The notes below the pieces were generated by a model. It did no database searches and had not been told where the DNA came from. It saw only the letters and a program-made list of their open reading frames with translations. The position numbers and the translations under genes are program-made. A DNA stretch of 64,000 bases, from the NCBI GenBank assembly GCA_014873095.1, contig CP050848.1:124001-188000 (forward strand). The letters are read 5' to 3'. Positions 5,633 to 14,519 of this stretch are shown here, in pieces. Within the stretch, counting starts at the first letter, position 1. Each line of letters opens with the position of its first letter. The DNA comes from Planctomycetales bacterium ZRK34 (GTDB lineage Bacteria > Planctomycetota > Phycisphaerae > Phycisphaerales > Zrk34).

Positions 5633-8266
5633 TTATTCCGACGCCCGCCCGGCCTGCAGCAGACTCAGCGTGTCGGAGCGGGCTGCCCCGATCGCCGGTC
5701 GAAGGGCCGCCAACATCGCCACACCCAGCGTCAGCCCCACCCCCATCGCCAGCACGCCCCACGGTATCGTCAGCGGCACCACGTACCCGATGATCTCGAT
5801 GCTCAGATGATTGGCGTCCAGGCTCAACAGAAGCCCCCCGCCGATACCCAACACACTCGCCACTGCCCCGATCATCACCGCCTCGGCGAGAATCAACCGC
5901 ATCAGCGCTCCCCGGGTCAACCCGAGGCTCCGTAAAACACCCATCTGCCATCGCCGACTGCGCACCGACGCGATGATCGTATTGGTCACGCCCAGGGCCG
6001 CCACGCCGATCGCTGCCAGCGCGATCGTGCTGATCAGGTCGAGCAGCCCGCCCAGTGCCGTGTCGACGCCGCGTTTGATCTTGCGTGCGTCGGCCGCCAG
6101 CACACCCCATGTGCGCAGCTTGTCACGCAGCCTGCGTTCAAACTGCCGCTTGTTCACTGATGCGTCAACGTTGGCGCACATCAGGTAGATGCGCTGCGTG
6201 CCGAAGTCGCGCTGCACATCTTCGAGCGTCGTGATCGCCCCGGCCGCGGTGAAGCGGTCAAACTCGCGCCGCATCTCGAACAGCCGCACGACCATGTCGA
6301 TACCGACCGACCGCACCACGCCGGCGATCGTGTACCCCACTTCGCCGCTTAGTGGCGTGTTCAGCTTGATCACATCACCGACACCCATCCCCTTCACGCG
6401 CGTGTAGTGCTCCGACACGATCACGTGATGACCCTGCTTCAGCAACTTCCGCGCGGTGGCCGGGTCGCCCTCGATGTATTGCAGTTCGATCATGGGTTCA
6501 GCATCTTCACTGCCGTCGCCGAACGCCCGATCCGTGTCCATCCCAAACAACATCGTGCCCTCGGGCATTTTCATCATGCCGCCAAGCCCGAAGATGTTCG
6601 TCGCGAACTGCGGCGTCACCATCGCCATGGCCAGCACACCCGGCGGCCGAATCTGTTCCAGCGTCTGCATCGTGTCGATCTGCTGCTGATCAAGCCCCAT
6701 CGGCGCCACCATCAACATGTCCGGAAACTTGGCCGGCATCGACCAACCCGTCGCCATCGATCGCCCGTGTGTCTGCAACACCACCAGCGCCAGCAGGCCC
6801 ACCATCAACCCCGCCGCCGTGCCCACTGTCCGCCAGAGTCCACCCGAAAGCTGCTGCCTCAGCAGCGTCGGCTCCAGTTTCATCACCCGCGCCACGGCCG
6901 ATGAAAACAACCGATCCGCCGCGATCACCAGCAGCGGCGCGATGCCCACCAATCCGATCAGCAATGCAGGCAACCCGATAAACAGGTGCGCATCCATCCG
7001 CAATTCGCGCCCGATGCCGGGTGTGAACACGAGCAGCGGGTCCAGCGCGATCAACACGACGCCCGCGATGCCGCACCACATGGTCGAGCGCCCTTTGCGG
7101 GGGCGGCTGGTCACCGTTAAAGCATCCAGCACATCCGAACGGCTGGCCACCCACGCCGGCAGCAGTGAAGCCGCCAACGCCGCGGTGATCGTTCCCGCGG
7201 CGCCGTACACCGCCCCGCCGAAGCTGAACACCACGCCCGCCGAAAACAACCTCGGGTACATCCAGTTCAGCAGCATGACCCAGCCGACACCCAGCGGCAC
7301 GCCCATCGCCGCCCCGATCACCGCCAGCGCCACACCCTCGCCGATAACCAATGTTGCGATCTGTCCGCGTGTGGCGCCGATCGCGCGCAGCATGCCCAGC
7401 GAGCGCGAGCGTTCGGTCACCCCCATCGTCAGCGCGGAAAACACGATGAACACCGCCGCGATCATCGACAACGTGCCGCCGAGATAGCTGAGCACGGTCA
7501 AGCCCGCGAAGTTGCGTTCGAAGTTGCGCTGCCGGCTCGCCGCGGTTTCGATCTGATACACGCCCGGCCCGACGCGCTGCTGAATCTCCGCCGCCATCGC
7601 GTCGGCATCGGCGCTGTCGACGAGGTCGAGTTTGACTTCGCTGTAAGTGTCGGCTTCACCGAGCCAGCGTTGCAGCGTTGCGATCGGCAGGTACACCGCC
7701 GGGGCCTCGAAGTGCAGCATGTCCGGCCGGCCCAACACACCCACGACTTTTAACCGCAGCGTGCCGGTCGGGCTCGGCAGCCCCAGCGAATCGCCGACGC
7801 CGATTTTGAGCTTCTCGGCGATCTTCTCTTCGATGACCGCCACCTCGCCGCCGCTCTGATCAAACCACTGCCCGCCGATCAGCGCGTCGACTGACGCCTG
7901 ACTGATGTTTTCCGCTTCAATGCCGATGATCGACGACGGCCGCCAGTGCACCGCTTTATCGTCGGCATCCAGCAGCGATGAGGTCGCCACGCGGCGTGCA
8001 TCGACATGGCGCACCCGATCATCCTTGCGCAGCGCGGCAACTGTCGCTTCGTCGATCATTGTGCCGCGCTGTTGATCGGGGCTGATCTGCAGATCGGTCG
8101 AACCGTACATCGTGCCCAGCACGTCGTAAGCGGCGCCGCGCAGTGAGGCGAACGACGTCGTCAGCGCCACCACCAGACTGACCGCCACCATGATCGCGGC
8201 AATCGTCAGCGCCGCGCGCGTGCGGTGATGTCGCAGGTGTCGATTCAGCAGATGTGCAACAGCCAT
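5633..8266 (-). CDS. ABC transporter permease, FtsX/MacB type with two FtsX halves
   Basis: 877 aa. Architecture is TM helix (about 20-42), a large MacB-like extracytoplasmic domain (about 45-260), three TM helices of a first FtsX domain (about 265-385), a central membrane segment (about 395-480), a second periplasmic domain (about 490-730) and a second FtsX domain (about 745-870). The duplicated layout is typical of lipoprotein-releasing or macrolide/peptide-exporting permeases. The repeated motif near the helices (RSRSLGMLRAIGATRGQI and RSRRWQMGVLRSLGLTRGAL) marks the two FtsX copies. The ATP-binding subunit gene lies 14 bases upstream, so the two form one transporter. The substrate is unknown. 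Its stop codon is 72 bases from cassette 1. Confidence 0.9.
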   Translation of the reverse strand: MAVAHLLNRHLRHHRTRAALTIAAIMVAVSLVVALTTSFASLRGAAYDVLGTMYGSTDLQISPDQQRGTMIDEATVAALRKDDRVRHVDARRVATSSLLDADDKAVHWRPSSIIGIEAENISQASVDALIGGQWFDQSGGEVAVIEEKIAEKLKIGVGDSLGLPSPTGTLRLKVVGVLGRPDMLHFEAPAVYLPIATLQRWLGEADTYSEVKLDLVDSADADAMAAEIQQRVGPGVYQIETAASRQRNFERNFAGLTVLSYLGGTLSMIAAVFIVFSALTMGVTERSRSLGMLRAIGATRGQIATLVIGEGVALAVIGAAMGVPLGVGWVMLLNWMYPRLFSAGVVFSFGGAVYGAAGTITAALAASLLPAWVASRSDVLDALTVTSRPRKGRSTMWCGIAGVVLIALDPLLVFTPGIGRELRMDAHLFIGLPALLIGLVGIAPLLVIAADRLFSSAVARVMKLEPTLLRQQLSGGLWRTVGTAAGLMVGLLALVVLQTHGRSMATGWSMPAKFPDMLMVAPMGLDQQQIDTMQTLEQIRPPGVLAMAMVTPQFATNIFGLGGMMKMPEGTMLFGMDTDRAFGDGSEDAEPMIELQYIEGDPATARKLLKQGHHVIVSEHYTRVKGMGVGDVIKLNTPLSGEVGYTIAGVVRSVGIDMVVRLFEMRREFDRFTAAGAITTLEDVQRDFGTQRIYLMCANVDASVNKRQFERRLRDKLRTWGVLAADARKIKRGVDTALGGLLDLISTIALAAIGVAALGVTNTIIASVRSRRWQMGVLRSLGLTRGALMRLILAEAVMIGAVASVLGIGGGLLLSLDANHLSIEIIGYVVPLTIPWGVLAMGVGLTLGVAMLAALRPAIGAARSDTLSLLQAGRASE

Positions 8267-8280
8267 CGCAACGACTCACT

Positions 8281-9024
8281 TCACCGGGTCTGCAGCATGG
8301 TTTGATATCGCTGGGCCAGCGCCGCCGCCGAGTCGACGACGCTCGAGTCGAAACGATCGACGATGTGTCCGTCGGCGATAAACACGCCGCGTTTGGCCCA
8401 TGCCGCCACCGACGGCTCGTGCGTCACCATCAGAATCGTCGCCCCGTCGTGTTCGCACAGGTCACGCAGCAGTTGACACACGCTGACGCTTGCCGCCGAA
8501 TCGAGGTTGCCCGTCGGCTCGTCGGCGAGAATCAGCGTCGGGTGGGTGATCAGCGCCCGGCCGATGGCGACGCGCTGCTGCTCACCACCGCTGAGGGCCT
8601 CGGGGCGATGGTCGGCTCGCTGGGCCAGCCCAAGTCGATCGAGCATGGCGTGCGCCTGCTCCATCACGTCGCCAGCAGCGCCCCCCGCCAGCCGCAACGG
8701 TAGCGCGACATTTTCCACGGCGGTCAATGTCGGAATCAGGTTGAAACTCTGAAAGATCAGTCCGATGTGCTGACGGCGAAACAACGTCAGGTCTTTGTCG
8801 TTCATCGCGCCCAGGTCCTGCCCGGCGACGACCACGCGCCCCGAGTCCGGCCGGGTCAGTCCCGCCGCCAGGTGCAACAGCGTGCTTTTACCCGAACCGC
8901 TGGCGCCCATGATCGAAACGAAATCCCCCGCCTCGACGACCAGGTCGACGCCCGCCAGCGCTTCCACGCGGCGGCCGCCCTGCTCGAAGCGGCGCACAAG
9001 TTGTTCAACGACCAGCGGCTGCAT
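8281..9024 (-). CDS. ABC transporter ATP-binding protein, LolD/MacB family
   Basis: 247 aa from ATG 9024; AGGA seven bases upstream favours this over a GTG at 9030. Walker A is GASGSGKST (40-48), the Q-loop is FQSFNLIPTLT, the signature is LSGGEQQRVAIGRAL, Walker B is LILADEPTGNLD, and the H-loop is VTHEP. The LTAVENVALPL and DEPTGNLDS strings are diagnostic for the LolD/MacB/FtsE group that works with FtsX-type permeases. It powers the permease encoded 14 bases downstream. The length is normal for the family. The gene is divergent from the oxidoreductase gene at 9179. Confidence 0.95.
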   Translation of the reverse strand: MQPLVVEQLVRRFEQGGRRVEALAGVDLVVEAGDFVSIMGASGSGKSTLLHLAAGLTRPDSGRVVVAGQDLGAMNDKDLTLFRRQHIGLIFQSFNLIPTLTAVENVALPLRLAGGAAGDVMEQAHAMLDRLGLAQRADHRPEALSGGEQQRVAIGRALITHPTLILADEPTGNLDSAASVSVCQLLRDLCEHDGATILMVTHEPSVAAWAKRGVFIADGHIVDRFDSSVVDSAAALAQRYQTMLQTR

Positions 9025-9178
9025 GTGCACATCCTACGTTCGGGCATTTGCCGAAGTTCAGCGATTATGGCCCATCCTCGCAATCTTTGCGAGCGTCCTA
9101 CCGTTGAACTGTCGCCCGGTTGCAGACCGGTTTACAATGCCCATCCCGCCGCCTGATGGTTTTAACGAGGTTCGCCAT

Positions 9179-10528
9179 ATGCAATCGAATCGATTCTCGC
9201 GTCGCACCCTCATCCGTTCAACGGCCATGCTGGGTGCGGGTCTTGCCATGCCGCTGCCGCGTCTGGTCCGCGCCGCCTCGCCAAACGGCAAAATGCGCTT
9301 CGCCGGCATCGGCGTCAACGGCATGGGCTGGTCAGATGTCAGTTCAATCGGCGGGTATGACAAGGTCGAGGTCGTCGGGCTGTGCGACATCGACACCGCC
9401 CGCTTCGACAAGGCGGCGGAAAAGTGGCCGAATGCGCCCCGCTTCCAGGACTTCCGCCAGATGTTCGACAAGATCGGCAACCAGATCGACGCCGTGAACG
9501 TGTCGATCCCCGATCACATGCACGCCTTCGTCGCCATGCATGCGATGAATCTCGGCAAGCATGTCTACTGCGAAAAGCCGCTGACGCACACCGTCTGGGA
9601 AGCCCGCCAGATGACGAAGCTCGCCGCGAAGAACAAACTCGTGACACGCATGGGCAACCAGATTCATTCCCGCATCGAGTATCGCCTCGGTGTTCGCATG
9701 CTGCGCGACGGGCTCATCGGCAAGGTCAAAGAGATACACTCGTGGGTTGGCGCTTCGGGAGCGGCCACGTGTGACCTGCCCGCTCCGCCGGATCGCACCG
9801 ACCCTGTGCCCGGCACGCTGGACTGGGACCTCTGGCTCGGCGTCGCGGCGGATCGCCCCTTTGTCAACGAGATTTACCACCCGTTCAAATGGCGCGCGTG
9901 GAAGGACTTCGGCGGCGGCGGGTTCGGTGATTTCGGTTGCCACATTCTCGACCCACCGTTCACCGCCCTGGAACTGACCGCCCCCAAGACGATCGTCGCC
10001 GAGCAGGACGGTCAGACCGCCACGCGCTGGCCGGCCGGTGTCAAGGCGACGTATATCTTCCCCGGCACGAAGTTCACCGCCGGCGAAACTGTCAAGGTCG
10101 TCTGGTACAACGGCAACATGAAGCCGGGTCGTGAACTGGTGCCCGACATGCCCGCTGATCAGGATCTGCCGCGCGCCGGATCGATCTTCATCGGTGAAAA
10201 GGGACAGATGGTGCTGCCGCACTGGAACGGGCCGCGCATCTACCCGCGCGATCTGCTGGCTTCGTATGACAAACCCGACCTCGGGTCACGTCACCACTGG
10301 CACGACTGGGTCGATGCCGTACTCACCGGCGATGTGAACATCAGCGACAATTTCGCCTACGCCGGCCCGCTGACGGAGACGGTCAACCTCGGCCTGATCG
10401 CTGTGCAGTGCGAAGGCCAGACACTCGCGTGGGACCCCGCCGCTTTGGAAATCACCAACAACGCCAAGGCCAACGGCCTGCTCACGCGTGAGTACCGCAA
10501 GGGTTTTGAAATCAAAGCGGTCGATTGA
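9179..10528 (+). CDS. Secreted Gfo/Idh/MocA-family oxidoreductase (Tat-type leader)
   Basis: 449 aa from ATG 9179; the open frame extends upstream but the leader SRRTLIRSTAMLGAG begins just after this ATG. Twin-arginine-like signal about 1-34, then the Rossmann fold starting MRFAGIGVNGMGW (G-x-G-x-x-G, about 38-50), the VEVVGLCDID strand end, and the GKHVYCEKPLTHTVWEA motif whose Lys in EKP is the usual catalytic/cofactor residue. The C-terminal half is the substrate-binding beta-sheet domain. The family catalyses NAD(P)-dependent oxidation or reduction of sugars, and planctomycetes carry many exported copies near carbohydrate genes. It is 70 bases upstream of a paralogue and probably co-transcribed with it. 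Confidence 0.93.
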   Translation: MQSNRFSRRTLIRSTAMLGAGLAMPLPRLVRAASPNGKMRFAGIGVNGMGWSDVSSIGGYDKVEVVGLCDIDTARFDKAAEKWPNAPRFQDFRQMFDKIGNQIDAVNVSIPDHMHAFVAMHAMNLGKHVYCEKPLTHTVWEARQMTKLAAKNKLVTRMGNQIHSRIEYRLGVRMLRDGLIGKVKEIHSWVGASGAATCDLPAPPDRTDPVPGTLDWDLWLGVAADRPFVNEIYHPFKWRAWKDFGGGGFGDFGCHILDPPFTALELTAPKTIVAEQDGQTATRWPAGVKATYIFPGTKFTAGETVKVVWYNGNMKPGRELVPDMPADQDLPRAGSIFIGEKGQMVLPHWNGPRIYPRDLLASYDKPDLGSRHHWHDWVDAVLTGDVNISDNFAYAGPLTETVNLGLIAVQCEGQTLAWDPAALEITNNAKANGLLTREYRKGFEIKAVD

Positions 10529-10598
10529 GCGTTGAACCCGAACGCCAGGCATTTGCCTGTTTCGACATTCCCCCAACCCCGCATGAAAGGTTTTGACC

Positions 10599-11900
10599 AT
10601 GCAGACTCGTCGCACGTTTATCCGCCACCTCGGGGCCGCCGCTTCGCTTCCGCTGGTGATGCCGCCGCTGGCTCGGGCCGCTTCGCCCAATGGCAAGCTG
10701 CGTATCGCGGGTATCGGCGTCGGAGGCAAGGGTTGGGGCGACATCGAATTGACCAGCAAGGGCCAGATCGTCGTAGCCAATTGCGACATCGACCAACATC
10801 GGCTGGATAAGTCCGCCGCCCGCTTTGGCTCCGATGTCCGCAAGTACAACGATTGGCGCGAGCTGCTGGCCCATGCCGAGGACGTCGACGCCTGCACCGT
10901 GTCGACACCCGATCACATGCATGCTCCGATCGCGCTGTCAGCCATCCGCGCCGGCAAGCATGTCTACGTGCAGAAGCCTTTGACGTTCACCGTGCAGGAA
11001 GCCCGTGTGCTCGGCGAAGCGACCGCCAAGCATGGCATCATGACACAGATGGGCACGCAGGGGCATAGCTCCAGCGGGGTTCGCATGGCGGTTGCGCTGA
11101 TGCGTCAGAAGGCGGTCGGACCGGTGCGTGAGGTGCACATCTGGACCAACCGCCCGATCTGGCCGCAGGGCATCGATCGCCCCGCCGGGTCTGATCCCGT
11201 GCCGGACTATATCCACTGGGACAACTGGCTCGGCGTCGCCCCGGCCCGTCCGTACAAGGCCGGCGTGTATCACCCGTTCAAGTGGCGCGGATGGCTCGAC
11301 TTCGGCACCGGCGCCCTCGGCGATATCGGCTGCCATGCCTTCGATCAGTTCTGGGAAGGCCTGGCGCTGACCGCCCCGACCGAGATCTGGTCCGACGGCC
11401 CGGCGCCCAATGGTGAAACCTTCTCGAGCGCCTCGACGGTTCACTACCTCTTCCCCGGCACAGAATACACCGCTGAGTCGCTGCACCTGGTGTGGTACGA
11501 CGGCGGCAACAAGCCGGCCCCCGAAACCCTCGGCCTGCCCGCCGGAACGAATCTCCCCGATGGCGGGCGCGTCGCCATCGGCTCAGAGGGCATCATCAAC
11601 GGCCACCGACTCGGCCCCGATGACAAGTTCAAAGACTACAAATACCCCGAGGTCCAACCCGACGACCACTACCAGCAGTGGACTCGCGCGTGCCTGGGCC
11701 AGGGCAAGACCACGACGCCTTTCGACACGTTCGCCGCCCCGATGACCGAAGCCGTCCTGCTGGGCAACATCGCCCTGCGTTACCCCGGCACGCATCTGAA
11801 ATGGGACGCCACCTCCATGCGCTTCACCAACCACAACCAAGCCAACGCATTCATCAAGCGCCCCTACCGCGACGGCTGGCAGGTCAAGGGCCTCGGCTGA
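10599..11900 (+). CDS. Secreted Gfo/Idh/MocA-family oxidoreductase (second copy)
   Basis: 433 aa from ATG 10599, with AAAGG nine bases upstream; a TTG six bases earlier is less likely. Tat-like leader QTRRTFIRHLGAAASLPL (about 1-28), Rossmann motif RIAGIGVGGKGW, VVANCDID, and GKHVYVQKPLTFTVQEA, where EKP is QKP: the Glu is replaced but the Lys is kept. The C-terminal domain contains YHPFKWRGWLDFGTGALGDIGCH, closely matching YHPFKWRAWKDFGGGGFGDFGCH in the upstream gene, so the two arose by duplication. Function is presumably oxidation or reduction of a glycan-derived sugar outside the cytoplasm or in transit; the substrate is unknown. Confidence 0.92.
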   Translation: MQTRRTFIRHLGAAASLPLVMPPLARAASPNGKLRIAGIGVGGKGWGDIELTSKGQIVVANCDIDQHRLDKSAARFGSDVRKYNDWRELLAHAEDVDACTVSTPDHMHAPIALSAIRAGKHVYVQKPLTFTVQEARVLGEATAKHGIMTQMGTQGHSSSGVRMAVALMRQKAVGPVREVHIWTNRPIWPQGIDRPAGSDPVPDYIHWDNWLGVAPARPYKAGVYHPFKWRGWLDFGTGALGDIGCHAFDQFWEGLALTAPTEIWSDGPAPNGETFSSASTVHYLFPGTEYTAESLHLVWYDGGNKPAPETLGLPAGTNLPDGGRVAIGSEGIINGHRLGPDDKFKDYKYPEVQPDDHYQQWTRACLGQGKTTTPFDTFAAPMTEAVLLGNIALRYPGTHLKWDATSMRFTNHNQANAFIKRPYRDGWQVKGLG

Positions 11901-11947
11901 TCGCCCCCGAAAGTCTCTAAATACCAACTCCGCCCAACCCCCACCAA

Positions 11948-11978
11948 GCCGACGCTGAGGCCCCGCCGAAGCGTCTGG
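11948..11978. repeat. REP-like palindrome downstream of the oxidoreductase pair
   Basis: Intergenic copy of the 31-base palindrome, in opposite orientation to the copy at 4785-4815 and 28/31 identical to its reverse complement. Arms are GACGCT (11951-11956) and AGCGTC (11970-11975). A second pairing, AGCGT (11970-11974) with ACGCT (11991-11995), is followed by a T-rich run (about 11997-12002), so the region may also end transcription of the upstream genes. Confidence 0.6.
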
Positions 11979-12004
11979 TATCGCTGGATCACGCTATTTT
12001 TTCC

Positions 12005-12033
12005 TTGATGCTTCAGCGTCAGGGTGTTACATT
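12005..12033 (+). promoter_or_regulatory. Sigma-70-type promoter for the PEP-CTERM gene at 12108
   Basis: TTGATG (12005-12010) and TACATT (12028-12033) are separated by 17 bases, at a suitable distance upstream of the gene start. The match to consensus is moderate. Confidence 0.4.
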
Positions 12034-12107
12034 CAGGTATTCAGTTCGAAGTTTGGACGGTAAAAAATAGAGCCAGAACACGTGCCAAAAGGAAGGGAAT
12101 CAGTCTC

Positions 12108-12839
12108 ATGTCCAATTTGATCTGCCGCGCTATCACTGTCGCCGTGTTGGGGGTTGTTGCGACCTCAACCCAAGCCGCTATCAGCATCTCGGTCATCGAC
12201 TCCGGCGACCTGGACCCGAGCACCACCTACGATCTGACCGCCCTGGGTCAAACCGACTGGGCACTTTTCGAATCCGCCTCCCTCCCCCTGACCCCCACCC
12301 AACGCAAAGCCGGCGGCTCGGGCATCGGCGCGCTGACCCTCTCATCCGGAACGGTCGGTTCAGCCGCGACCAGTTACTCGCCGTTTTTCAGTTGGACCGA
12401 CGGCGACGCCTCGGGCCTGACCTCCGCCACAGGCTACGACCCGAACCACCTGACCTCAGATTCCAGCGACACCCTTGAAACATTCTCGCTGGTGCTTGAC
12501 GCTGACACCAAGCTGCGACACGCCTACCTGTTCGTCGGACTCGGCCGCTCGCAAGGTCAACTCACCGCCACGCTCTCAGACGACGCGGGCAGCCCGGTCA
12601 GCGCGACCCCTTACACCGCGGGCACCACCGGCTTCGGCCACATCACCTACCTGATCAAATACACCGCAAGCAGCGGCAGCCAGACGATCACCCTCGATTG
12701 GGAAATGACCAACGCCTACACCAGCCCCGCGCTCCTCCGCCTCCAGGGCGCCGCGTTGTCCATCATCCCCGAACCCACCACCGCCGCGATGTTCACCCTA
12801 ATCGCCGGCGCGGTCGGTCTTCGCCGCCGGCGTGTATGA
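12108..12839 (+). CDS. PEP-CTERM surface protein, unknown function
   Basis: 243 aa from ATG 12108 (MSNLICRAITVAVLGVV), chosen because it gives a proper signal peptide (about 1-22, ending STQAA) and has AAGGAAGG upstream; the open frame itself starts earlier. The body (about 23-215) is a beta-rich domain with no motif I recognise, rich in Thr, Ser and Gly (LFVGLGRSQGQLTATLSDD). The C-terminus is a canonical PEP-CTERM signal: IIPEPTTAAMF, hydrophobic helix, LRRRRV. It is expected to be exported and surface-sorted by an exosortase not encoded here. The gene is convergent with another sorted protein gene across a long palindrome. Confidence 0.85.
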   Translation: MSNLICRAITVAVLGVVATSTQAAISISVIDSGDLDPSTTYDLTALGQTDWALFESASLPLTPTQRKAGGSGIGALTLSSGTVGSAATSYSPFFSWTDGDASGLTSATGYDPNHLTSDSSDTLETFSLVLDADTKLRHAYLFVGLGRSQGQLTATLSDDAGSPVSATPYTAGTTGFGHITYLIKYTASSGSQTITLDWEMTNAYTSPALLRLQGAALSIIPEPTTAAMFTLIAGAVGLRRRRV

Positions 12840-12914
12840 TGTCATCAGCATCACAGAATGCGACCCAGGTCAATTCGGTAGTATGCACTGATTGATAACC
12901 GTGTCTTCATCCCC

Positions 12915-12977
12915 TAGCCGGGCCGCTACGCGGCCCTGGTGATCGCATCAAACCAGGGTCGCGTAGCGGCCCGGCTA
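12915..12977. repeat. 26-bp inverted repeat between convergent genes
   Basis: Arms 12915-12940 and 12952-12977 pair at 25 of 26 positions around an 11-base loop. The ends read TAGCCG...CGGCTA, the same termini as the palindrome at 1427-1475. It lies between the stop codons of two convergent genes and could serve as a bidirectional terminator, although no T-run follows; alternatively it is a palindromic mobile relic. Confidence 0.8.
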
Positions 12978-13001
12978 ACAGCTCTTGAATGATGCGAAAG
13001 C

Positions 13002-14360
13002 TCAGCCCCTGCGCTGAGTGCGGAATCGGGCCAACACCAGCAAAGCGCCCACCAGCATCGAGGGAGCCGGAACATTTTCGGCTTCCCCGATCAGGTTCCA
13101 CGTGAAGCTCATACCCGCCTGGCCGTAGTCAGCATTCACGTCTGTGAGCAGGTGAAACTGGGCATCGTTGAACACACCTTCAGCGGTAGGCTTGAAGGCG
13201 ACCTGCAACGTCAGCGAATCACCGGCCATGATCACATCCAGCGGCGTCAGCAACTCGAACTGCGAAGCGTCGGTCCCGGTGAACGAGTAATCGAGCAGGC
13301 TCAGCGCGGTCAGCATGTCGTCACCGACGTTGCCGACGAAATTGTTGGAGATGACCAGTTCGATGATCGTCATCGCGCCGGGCGCCGACACGAGCCCCGC
13401 GTCGAGCGTCTGGCCGGCGGCCGTATCCGCCGCGAAGACAGGTCCGACACCGATGCCCTGCAGCGTGATGGTGTGGGTGCCGGCTGCGGTGTCGACGGTG
13501 ATCGACTGCATGTCGAACCCAGCCCCGTCGGGGCTGTAGCTGAAGGTCTGATTCAGCGGGGCGTCGGCGCCGATGTTGAACGCTTCGCCAGGATCAGGCC
13601 CTGCGAACTCACCGCTCGCCGCGGAGGTGGAGCCGGCGAGGAAGGTTCCAATCGAACCGGCGTTGGCGATTTCGAGATCAAGCTGACTGGTCGAACCAAT
13701 GCGGGTATAGCCGAAGTTGAGCTTGCCGCCGTCGCCAGGCGTGGTGGCCAGTTCGGGCTGGGCCAGGCCGGTGACGCCGATGGTGAAACCGTTCCAGTAT
13801 TCATTGGTCAGGCTGGTCCATGACACGCTGTTGAATGCGCCGGTGAACTGGATGACACCGTGTGGTTCGCCGGAGCCGTTAAGCTGGTAGACGCCGGGCT
13901 CGGGGTTGGTCTTGGTCAATGTGCCGTTGCCCCAGTAGCCTCGACCGTAGCCGAGGATTTCGAAGTCCTGATTGAAGCTGTAACCGTTGCCGTTGAGACT
14001 GACCACGGCAAACAGCGGATTGGCGATCGGTCGGGAAAAAGTCAGCGTTTTTTCGGAGGCTCGCGACAGGGCGATGATGTCGGACGTCGGTGGCGGGTTG
14101 TCGACCAGATCGCTGGTGGTGGAATAGGCATCTGGGACGTAGTAGTTCGTCCCGCCGTTGGTCTGAATAAAAGCAATCTCACCGGTGTAGGTGACTTCGA
14201 CGATCTCACCACCGATATCGAGAAAGCCGGTGGCGGAACCTTCGAGCCCGGAGGTGCCTTCGGTCCAGTCGGTCCAGATGATGGGAACAGCCGACGATCT
14301 CGCCGGCCGCGCCGCCAACACCGCCAAACACAGAACCATAAGCAATACACGTTGATGCAT
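13002..14360 (-). CDS. Choice-of-anchor-D-like surface protein with PEP-CTERM-like tail
   Basis: 452 aa from ATG 14360, chosen for its GGGAGAAGG ribosome site; the open frame runs upstream without a signal. Signal peptide about 1-25. The N-terminal half (about 26-200) is an unassigned beta domain. The C-terminal half (about 205-425) contains two Ig-like repeats of the ASPM/SPD-2/choice-of-anchor D kind (LNFGYTRIGSTSQLDLEIANAG..., then THTITLQGIGVG, and SLTLQVAFKPTAEG). The C-terminus VPAPSMLVGALLVLARFRTQRRG has the PEP-CTERM layout but with VPAP instead of VPEP. Likely a surface or adhesion protein; no enzymatic motif is seen. Confidence 0.82.
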   Translation of the reverse strand: MHQRVLLMVLCLAVLAARPARSSAVPIIWTDWTEGTSGLEGSATGFLDIGGEIVEVTYTGEIAFIQTNGGTNYYVPDAYSTTSDLVDNPPPTSDIIALSRASEKTLTFSRPIANPLFAVVSLNGNGYSFNQDFEILGYGRGYWGNGTLTKTNPEPGVYQLNGSGEPHGVIQFTGAFNSVSWTSLTNEYWNGFTIGVTGLAQPELATTPGDGGKLNFGYTRIGSTSQLDLEIANAGSIGTFLAGSTSAASGEFAGPDPGEAFNIGADAPLNQTFSYSPDGAGFDMQSITVDTAAGTHTITLQGIGVGPVFAADTAAGQTLDAGLVSAPGAMTIIELVISNNFVGNVGDDMLTALSLLDYSFTGTDASQFELLTPLDVIMAGDSLTLQVAFKPTAEGVFNDAQFHLLTDVNADYGQAGMSFTWNLIGEAENVPAPSMLVGALLVLARFRTQRRG

Positions 14361-14440
14361 CGTTACCTTCTCCCAAGGCCCTTTCAAAGAACCTGTATGA
14401 TCATGGCAAATCACCAACAGATGACCCCGGCCACGGAATA

Positions 14441-14470
14441 ATATTACCCCATATTTGAGTGAATGGTCAA
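14441..14470 (-). promoter_or_regulatory. Sigma-70-type promoter upstream of the choice-of-anchor gene
   Basis: On the minus strand TTGACC (14470-14465) and TAATAT (14446-14441) are spaced by 18 bases within an AT-rich patch, about 80 bases before the start codon at 14360. Confidence 0.55.
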
Positions 14471-14519
14471 TGATATCTTGTATTTAAAACGCGCTTGAAT
14501 CAGGGGTGCCCGGGGCGCC

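Noticed and set aside
8795-9178. N-terminal extension of the oxidoreductase frame at 9179
   Set aside because: The extension overlaps the divergent ABC gene and lacks a leader; the Tat-type leader starts just after ATG 9179.
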